Notes under the pieces: model-generated
What the model was told of the DNA's origin: nothing
Database searches by the model: none
What the model saw: only the letters and a program-made list of their open reading frames with translations
Position numbers and translations under genes: made by a program
Assembly (NCBI RefSeq): GCF_023264895.1
Contig: NZ_JAHFUY010000046.1
Coordinates: 1 to 33,548, forward strand
Length of the DNA stretch: 33,548 nucleotides
Direction: 5' to 3'
DNA from: Herbiconiux sp.
Lineage (GTDB): Bacteria; Actinomycetota; Actinomycetes; Actinomycetales; Microbacteriaceae
Part shown: piece after piece, positions 29,283 through 33,548 of the stretch
Layout: each line of letters opens with the position of its first letter
How positions within the stretch are numbered: the first letter of the stretch is position 1

Positions 29283-30561
29283 AGTCGTTCCCCTTCGAGC
29301 AGGTGTACTCCGCTGCTGTCTGCCCTGTGATCGATTGTGGCAGGGCCGTCGCCGCCGCCGCGGCATTCCCGCTCGTGTCGGGCGCCGCATCCGCCGCCCC
29401 AGAACTGGGGTCAGCGGCGGCCCCCGGAGCATCCGCATCCGCATCCGCATCCGCATCCGCCTCGGTCCCCGCCGCAGCGGCCGGCGCGTTCGGGTCGACC
29501 ATCGCCCCCACCCCCGTGTTCGCCGGGTCGGCCGTGACCACCGGCTGATCGGCCGCGATCGCCGCGAACAGCACGTCGGCGTCGTCGTAGAGCGGCTGCA
29601 CCTTGCCGGCGTAGTCGCCGTCGCCGTCGGTGCTTCCCGGATAGGCCACGAAGGTCACCTTCTCCAGGTCGATGTCCTTCAGCGCGAGCGCGATCGACAC
29701 GAGGGTGTCGGGCGAGGCGAGGCTCTGCGAGAGCACCATGTTGCCCGACGCCGCGCGGGCGAGGCCGTAGAGCCGGCCGAAGTCCGAGAGGGTCTCCCCC
29801 GACTTCACGGTGCGCACGAGCGAGGAGAGGAACACCTGCTGCGACGAGATGCGGCCGAGGTCGCTGCCGTCGCCGACACCGTGCCTCGTGCGCAGGAAGC
29901 CGAGCGCATCCGCCCCCTGCAGCGTGTGGGTGCCGGTCTCGAGGTAGACCCCGGTGTACTCGTCGTCGATCGGATCGACCACGCACACGGGCACCCCGCC
30001 CACGGCGTTCGACATCTCGATGACCCCGTTGAACTGGATCTCGGCGGCGAACGGGATGCTCAGCCCCGTGAGCGCCTCGACCGTGAGCACGGTGCAGGGG
30101 AGGCCGCCGTAGCTGAGGGTGACGTTGATGGGCTGCGCGCTCATGGCGTCGAACGATCCGCCCGCCGGGTCGGGGCAGGAGGGGATGGGCACCACGAGGT
30201 CTCGGGGAAAGCTCACGACGGTCGCGCTCGAGTGGTCCTCGGCGATGTGCATGAGCATCGTGACGTCATTGAGGTTGCCCTCCGTGTCGCCGTAGGCGTC
30301 GCCCTGGCCGGCCCGCGAGTCGCTGCCGACGAGCAGGAGGTTGACCCCGCCGTCGATCGCGTCGATCTGCGGCACGACGCCCTCGGTCTCGCCCGCGAGC
30401 GCGACCGTCTGCACCTCGCTGGAGACGCTCCAGGTGGCGTAGCCGGCGAAGGCGGCGCCGCTGACGGCGACCACGGCAGCGGCGACCCCGACGAAGCGGG
30501 CGATCAGGGCGATCGGCTTCGGGGTCTTCTGCCGACCGTGACGGGCGATCGGATGGGTCAT
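29278..30561 (-). CDS. LytR-CpsA-Psr (LCP) family protein, copy 2
   Basis: The protein is 427 residues from the ATG at 30559-30561. MTHPIARHGRQKTPKPIA is a short cytoplasmic leader, then a membrane helix (about 20-45). The LCP catalytic domain has GVNLLLVGSDSR, VVSFPRDLVVPIP, IQFNGVIEMSNAVGGVPVC and FLRTRHGVGDGSDLGRISSQ, nearly the same as in copy 1. The linker is Ala/Asp-rich (ADADADADADA) rather than Pro-rich. The terminal peptide EYTCSKGNDY matches that of copy 1. Copy 1 follows directly with a stop/start overlap, so this is a tandem duplication with diverging tails. Both likely attach wall polymers such as teichoic or polysaccharide chains. Confidence 0.93.
   Translation of the reverse strand: MTHPIARHGRQKTPKPIALIARFVGVAAAVVAVSGAAFAGYATWSVSSEVQTVALAGETEGVVPQIDAIDGGVNLLLVGSDSRAGQGDAYGDTEGNLNDVTMLMHIAEDHSSATVVSFPRDLVVPIPSCPDPAGGSFDAMSAQPINVTLSYGGLPCTVLTVEALTGLSIPFAAEIQFNGVIEMSNAVGGVPVCVVDPIDDEYTGVYLETGTHTLQGADALGFLRTRHGVGDGSDLGRISSQQVFLSSLVRTVKSGETLSDFGRLYGLARAASGNMVLSQSLASPDTLVSIALALKDIDLEKVTFVAYPGSTDGDGDYAGKVQPLYDDADVLFAAIAADQPVVTADPANTGVGAMVDPNAPAAAAGTEADADADADADAPGAAADPSSGAADAAPDTSGNAAAAATALPQSITGQTAAEYTCSKGNDY
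29429..29458 (-). repeat. Hexanucleotide tandem repeat (GCATCC x5)
   Basis: Five exact copies of GCATCC on the plus strand encode the alternating Asp-Ala stretch in the LCP-2 linker. Slippage would change linker length in two-residue steps without a frameshift. Confidence 0.92.
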
Positions 30562-30606
30562 GGGCGGGTGCGGTTCTCGGGGTCGGGAGGAGGTGGGGAC
30601 CTCTCA

Positions 30607-31722
30607 TCATCTCCGATGAAGCTGAGAACCACCGAGAGAGCCGCCGCGATGGGCACCGGGATGAACACCGAGGAGGCGCGCGGGGTTCGCCACGAGCATC
30701 GTGTCGCACTGCTCCGCCGTGACGCCGCGCTCGTGCAGCAGCGGGAGGAAGGAGTCGATGAGGTAGTTGTAGCCCTGCCGACCGTGGGTGCCCGGGTTCA
30801 TCCAGACCTCGGCCCCCGTGAGGTCGGAGGCGAGGAACACGGTGTCGGTGCGCCCGTCGGCCACGAGGGCCGCCACCAGGTCGGCCCGGTGGGCATCGGC
30901 CCGGTGGAAGGCGTGCTTCACGAACTCTCCGTCGGGCGGATCCTGCTCGGGCGGGCCCACGAAGAACTCCCACGTCTCCTTGCCGATCGTGTCGATCGCC
31001 ACGTTGACGCCGCGGTCGTTCACCGACCGCACGAAGTCGACGCTCAGCTGCGTGTCCATGTGCCCGATCACCACGCCACCGAGGTCCACGCCCTCGGCGC
31101 GGAGGATGTCGATCTGCTCGTGCGCCATCGTGCCGTGGGTGGTGTGCGTCATGATGCCGAGGCCGGTCTCGTTCGAGGCCCGCGCGCTCGCCCGCAGGCA
31201 CTTCTCCTCGTGCGGGGTGATCACGCCGAGGCTCGTCGCCTGCTCGCCGAGCACCCCGGCCACCACGCCCGTCTCGCCGATCCCGGTCGTCGCATCCGCC
31301 ACGAACCGCGCCGTGAGCTCGTCGAGGGAGGCCTCGAGCGCCCAGCGCGGCGAGTACGCCTCGAGGTAGACGGCGGTGCCCGAGACGATGTTCAGCCCCG
31401 TGCGCTCGGCGATCTCGCGGAGCAGCACGGCGTTCGCACCGTCGTCGTCGCGCCCCACGACGCCATACGGGCTGATGTCGACCACCGTGCCCACGCCCGC
31501 CGCCGCCAGCGACGAGAGGGCCCGCACCGCGAGGTCGACCCGGTCGTCGGCGGCTCCACCGCTCTGCCAGGGGCCGGGCACGAGCGACAGCAGGTGCTCG
31601 TGCACCATCACGCGGCCGAGCGAGTCGGCGGGCACCGGGCCGAGCACCGTCTGCACCTGGGCGGATGCGACGGGCCGGCCGGAATCGACCTGCGGGGCGG
31701 ATGCGGCCTGCTGATTCGGCAT
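30607..31722 (-). CDS. Phosphotriesterase-family hydrolase (PLL/Php-like)
   Basis: The protein is 371 residues from the ATG at 31720-31722; an in-frame TTG three codons earlier is possible. The amidohydrolase metal site is visible: VMVHEHLL (His41, His43), GIGETG (Glu150 in place of the carbamylated Lys of true phosphotriesterase, as in Php), THTTHG (His193), VIGHMD (His221) and LASDLT (Asp300). With bridging Glu it is more likely a lactonase or esterase than an organophosphate hydrolase. It starts ten bases after the SIS gene stop, in an operon with a sugar ABC transporter, so a sugar lactone or related ester is the likely substrate. The last 18 residues (GAHRGGSLGGSQLHRR) look unstructured. 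Confidence 0.88.
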   Translation of the reverse strand: MPNQQAASAPQVDSGRPVASAQVQTVLGPVPADSLGRVMVHEHLLSLVPGPWQSGGAADDRVDLAVRALSSLAAAGVGTVVDISPYGVVGRDDDGANAVLLREIAERTGLNIVSGTAVYLEAYSPRWALEASLDELTARFVADATTGIGETGVVAGVLGEQATSLGVITPHEEKCLRASARASNETGLGIMTHTTHGTMAHEQIDILRAEGVDLGGVVIGHMDTQLSVDFVRSVNDRGVNVAIDTIGKETWEFFVGPPEQDPPDGEFVKHAFHRADAHRADLVAALVADGRTDTVFLASDLTGAEVWMNPGTHGRQGYNYLIDSFLPLLHERGVTAEQCDTMLVANPARLLGVHPGAHRGGSLGGSQLHRR

Positions 31723-31732
31723 GCCCGTCAAC

Positions 31733-32884
31733 CTAGTGCGTCCTCGTGACCTTGTTGAGGCCGGCGGGCTGATCGGGGTTCAGCCCGCGCTCGAGGGCCA
31801 GCTCGAGGGCGAGCTGCTGCAGCGGGAGGATCTCGATCAGCGGGATGAGCTCATCCGGCACCCCGGCAGAGTCGAGGCCGGGCAGCGCGATCCTCGAGCG
31901 CACCGGTGTGGAGCCGTCGAGCTCCTGGGCCCCGACCACGATGAGCTCGGCGCCGAGATCAGCCGCGGCCGCCGCGAACGTGGCCACCGAGGCGTGCCCG
32001 CCGGGGCTCGCGGCCAGCACGATCACCGGCGTGCCGGCGATGACCTGACCGAGCGGGCCGTGCGTCGCGTCCGCCACACTCCAGCCCGACGCCGCGATGG
32101 CGTTGGTCTCCATGAGCTTGAGCGCGCCCTCCTTGGCCGACGCCATCGAGTAGCCGCGCCCCACCACGAGGATTCGCTGCGCCTCGCGGAGGCCTGCGGC
32201 GAGCGCCGGCGACGCCTCGGCCGCGGCACGGATCGTGCTCTCGCCGGCCGCCGCCACCGCCTCGACCGCGGCTTCGAGCGAGCTCCAGTCCGCGCCGGCG
32301 GCGCGCGAGAGCACGAGGTGCAGCGCGAGGAGCTCGGCCGTGTAGGTCTTGGTCGCGGCCACCGAGAGCTCCGGCCCCGCCGAGAGGGGCACGTGCACCT
32401 CGCCGAGGCGGGCGAGCGTGCTCGAGGGGTCGTTCGTGAACGCGATCACGGCCACCCCGGCCCCCTGCGCCGACCGCACCGTCTCGAGCAGATCCGGCGA
32501 CTCTCCGGACTGGGAGACGGCGAGCATCACCGACCGCGGGTACTTCAGCGTCACGCCGAACGCACTCGCGGTGGCGGGCGTCGCGAGCATCGCCGGCGTC
32601 CGCAGCAGGTTGTGCGCGAGGTACTGGCCGTACTGCGCGGCGTGGTCGCTCGACCCCCGCGCCGCGAACACGATCAGCTCGGGCGCGATGCTCCGGATGA
32701 GCTCGGCCGCGGCGTCGAGGGCGTCGCGCTGGGAGGGGATGAGGTCGCGCCAGCGGGCGGGCTGCTCCGCGATCTCGGCGCGCAGGTGGGCTCCGGGCGC
32801 AGCGCTCTGGGCCCCGCTCTCCGCGGCGCTCCCGGGGCCACTCCCGGTCACGGGCGTGGTGGTGGGCGAGAGGGGTTCTGTCAT
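31733..32884 (-). CDS. AgaS/GlmS-type SIS-domain sugar isomerase or deaminase
   Basis: The protein is 383 residues with two SIS domains and no glutaminase domain. The ATG (32882-32884) overlaps the ABC ATPase stop (ATGA). Domain 1 has FAARGSSDHAAQYG and LAVSQSGESPDLLE, the phosphate-binding loop; ATKTYTAELLAL follows. Domain 2 has ILVVGRGYSMASAKEGALKL and ADATHGPLGQVI. These features match the C-terminal half of GlmS and the AgaS/FrlB group, which isomerise or deaminate amino-sugar or fructosamine phosphates. The intact SQSGES loop contrasts with the HxlB-like SIS protein at 13889. An N-terminal Ser/Pro/Gly-rich stretch of about 30 residues is disordered. Confidence 0.9.
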   Translation of the reverse strand: MTEPLSPTTTPVTGSGPGSAAESGAQSAAPGAHLRAEIAEQPARWRDLIPSQRDALDAAAELIRSIAPELIVFAARGSSDHAAQYGQYLAHNLLRTPAMLATPATASAFGVTLKYPRSVMLAVSQSGESPDLLETVRSAQGAGVAVIAFTNDPSSTLARLGEVHVPLSAGPELSVAATKTYTAELLALHLVLSRAAGADWSSLEAAVEAVAAAGESTIRAAAEASPALAAGLREAQRILVVGRGYSMASAKEGALKLMETNAIAASGWSVADATHGPLGQVIAGTPVIVLAASPGGHASVATFAAAAADLGAELIVVGAQELDGSTPVRSRIALPGLDSAGVPDELIPLIEILPLQQLALELALERGLNPDQPAGLNKVTRTH

Positions 32885-33548
32885 GAGGTGAGTCCTGTGA
32901 TCATGGCGACGAGTTCGTTGTGGGTGGTGTCGGCGAGCACGCGCGTGCCCACCTGGGTGCCGCGGCGGAGCACCGAGACGCGGTCGGCGATGCGGAACAC
33001 CTGATCCATGTTGTGGCTGACGATCAGGATGGCCGCGCCGCGGGCCTTGAGCTTCAGGATGAGCTCCTCGACCTTCGCGGTCTCGGCCACGCCCAGCGCG
33101 GCCGTCGGCTCGTCGAGCAGCACGAGGCTCGAGGCCCAGTGGGTGGCGCGGCAGATCGCGACGCCCTGGCGCTGACCGCCGGAGAGGTCGCTCAGCGTGG
33201 CCTTGGCCGAGGGGATCCGCACGTCGAGCGAGTCGACGAGCTGCTGGGTCTCGGTCGCCATCCGCTTGCGGTCGAGGATCTTGAACGGCCCCGTCGTGAG
33301 CTCGCGGCCGAGGAACATGTTCATGTAGACGGGCTGGTCGACCACGAGCGCGAGGTCCTGGTAGACGACCTCCACACCCTTGGCGCGCGCATCCGAGGCG
33401 TCGCGGAAGTTCGCGGGCCGGCCGTCGAGCCAGATCTCGCCCTCGCTCGGCTGGTAGAGGCCGGAGATGATCTTGATCAGGGTCGACTTGCCGGCGCCGT
33501 TGTCGCCGACGAGGGCCACGATCTCGCCCGCCTGCACGTCGAGGTCGA
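32881..33548 (-). CDS. Sugar ABC transporter ATP-binding protein, FrcA-type (5' end beyond window)
   Basis: The last 222 residues are visible; the true start is past position 33548. Walker A is VGDNGAGKST, the Q-loop VYQDLALV, signature LSGGQRQ, Walker B LVLLDEPTAALG and H-loop IVSHNM, all normal. A single ATPase domain ending at ITGLTS shows this is the one-domain FrcA type (fructose/hexose importers with an RbsC-like permease), unlike the fused protein at 15575. Unusual but family-consistent is VYMNMFLGRELTTGPF. It overlaps the SIS gene by 4 bp. Permease and binding-protein genes are expected to the right, outside the window. Confidence 0.92.
   Translation of the reverse strand, partial: DLDVQAGEIVALVGDNGAGKSTLIKIISGLYQPSEGEIWLDGRPANFRDASDARAKGVEVVYQDLALVVDQPVYMNMFLGRELTTGPFKILDRKRMATETQQLVDSLDVRIPSAKATLSDLSGGQRQGVAICRATHWASSLVLLDEPTAALGVAETAKVEELILKLKARGAAILIVSHNMDQVFRIADRVSVLRRGTQVGTRVLADTTHNELVAMITGLTS

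Noticed and set aside
30607-31722. True organophosphate-degrading phosphotriesterase
   Set aside because: The carbamylated Lys is replaced by Glu150, and the gene sits in a sugar operon.
1-33548. Evidence for horizontal transfer, phage or insertion sequences
   Set aside because: I found no integrase, transposase, att-like repeat next to the tRNA or clear drop in GC content. Only the toxin-antitoxin pair and the duplicated GntR genes hint at rearrangement.

Overview
The window is about 33.5 kb of very GC-rich, densely packed DNA with short gaps and many 4-bp stop/start overlaps. GTG starts are common. Two LytR-CpsA-Psr (LCP) cell-wall ligases, GntR/UTRA, IclR and TetR regulators, a VapBC45-like toxin-antitoxin pair and a DUF445 protein all point to an actinobacterium. 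Micrococcales, perhaps Microbacteriaceae, is my best guess from style and composition; there is no rRNA to settle it. I see no phage, IS element, integrase or CRISPR array. No gap between genes exceeds 300 bases.

Layout. (1) 1-2368: the start of an MMPL transporter, a divergent TetR gene translationally coupled to a TupA-type ATP-grasp gene, a bidirectional terminator, and a small GlsB/YeaQ-type membrane protein. (2) 2532-12536, minus strand: an 11-gene catabolic operon. In transcription order it encodes a 3-oxoacid CoA-transferase (A, B), a 3-oxoadipyl-CoA-type thiolase, an IclR regulator, a CaiB/BaiF CoA-transferase, a small citrate-synthase-fold citryl-CoA lyase-like protein, a PcpA/LinE/MhqO-type ring-cleaving dioxygenase, an MhqD-like hydrolase, a maleylacetate reductase and two more alpha/beta hydrolases. 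The simplest reading is (hydroxy)hydroquinone-type ring to maleylacetate to 3-oxoadipate to 3-oxoadipyl-CoA to succinyl-CoA plus acetyl-CoA. The CaiB/lyase pair suggests an additional branch. A perfect palindrome lies on the predicted promoter. (3) 13041-24512: a sugar or polyol island bounded by two close GntR/UTRA paralogues. One arm (minus) holds a periplasmic-type binding lipoprotein, a fused ABC ATPase, a permease, an HxlB-like SIS protein and GntR-1. The other arm (plus) holds a class II aldolase and three FGGY kinases, then convergent GntR-2. The divergent promoter region carries three GTACGTAC-type palindromes and a 13-bp element that recurs in front of GntR-1.

(4) 24537-25615: a VapBC45-like toxin-antitoxin pair. 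(5) 25733-27940: a DUF445 membrane protein, tRNA-Ser(GCU) with a strong intrinsic terminator, and a KANL3/Tex30-type hydrolase. (6) 27951-30561: tandem LCP paralogues with different repetitive linkers but a matching Cys-containing C-terminal peptide. The downstream copy has no ordinary start codon where one is expected. (7) 30607-33548: a phosphotriesterase-family hydrolase, an AgaS-type SIS sugar isomerase/deaminase and the C-terminal part of a FrcA-type sugar ABC ATPase, in one minus-strand operon that runs off the window.

Most promising for novelty: the dioxygenase operon with its CaiB/citryl-CoA lyase pair, and the GntR-bounded sugar island with three kinases, an HxlB-like protein that has lost the usual SIS serine loop, and an ABC ATPase with one strongly degenerate ATP site. 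Family names come from recognised motifs and remembered family members; no database search was possible.
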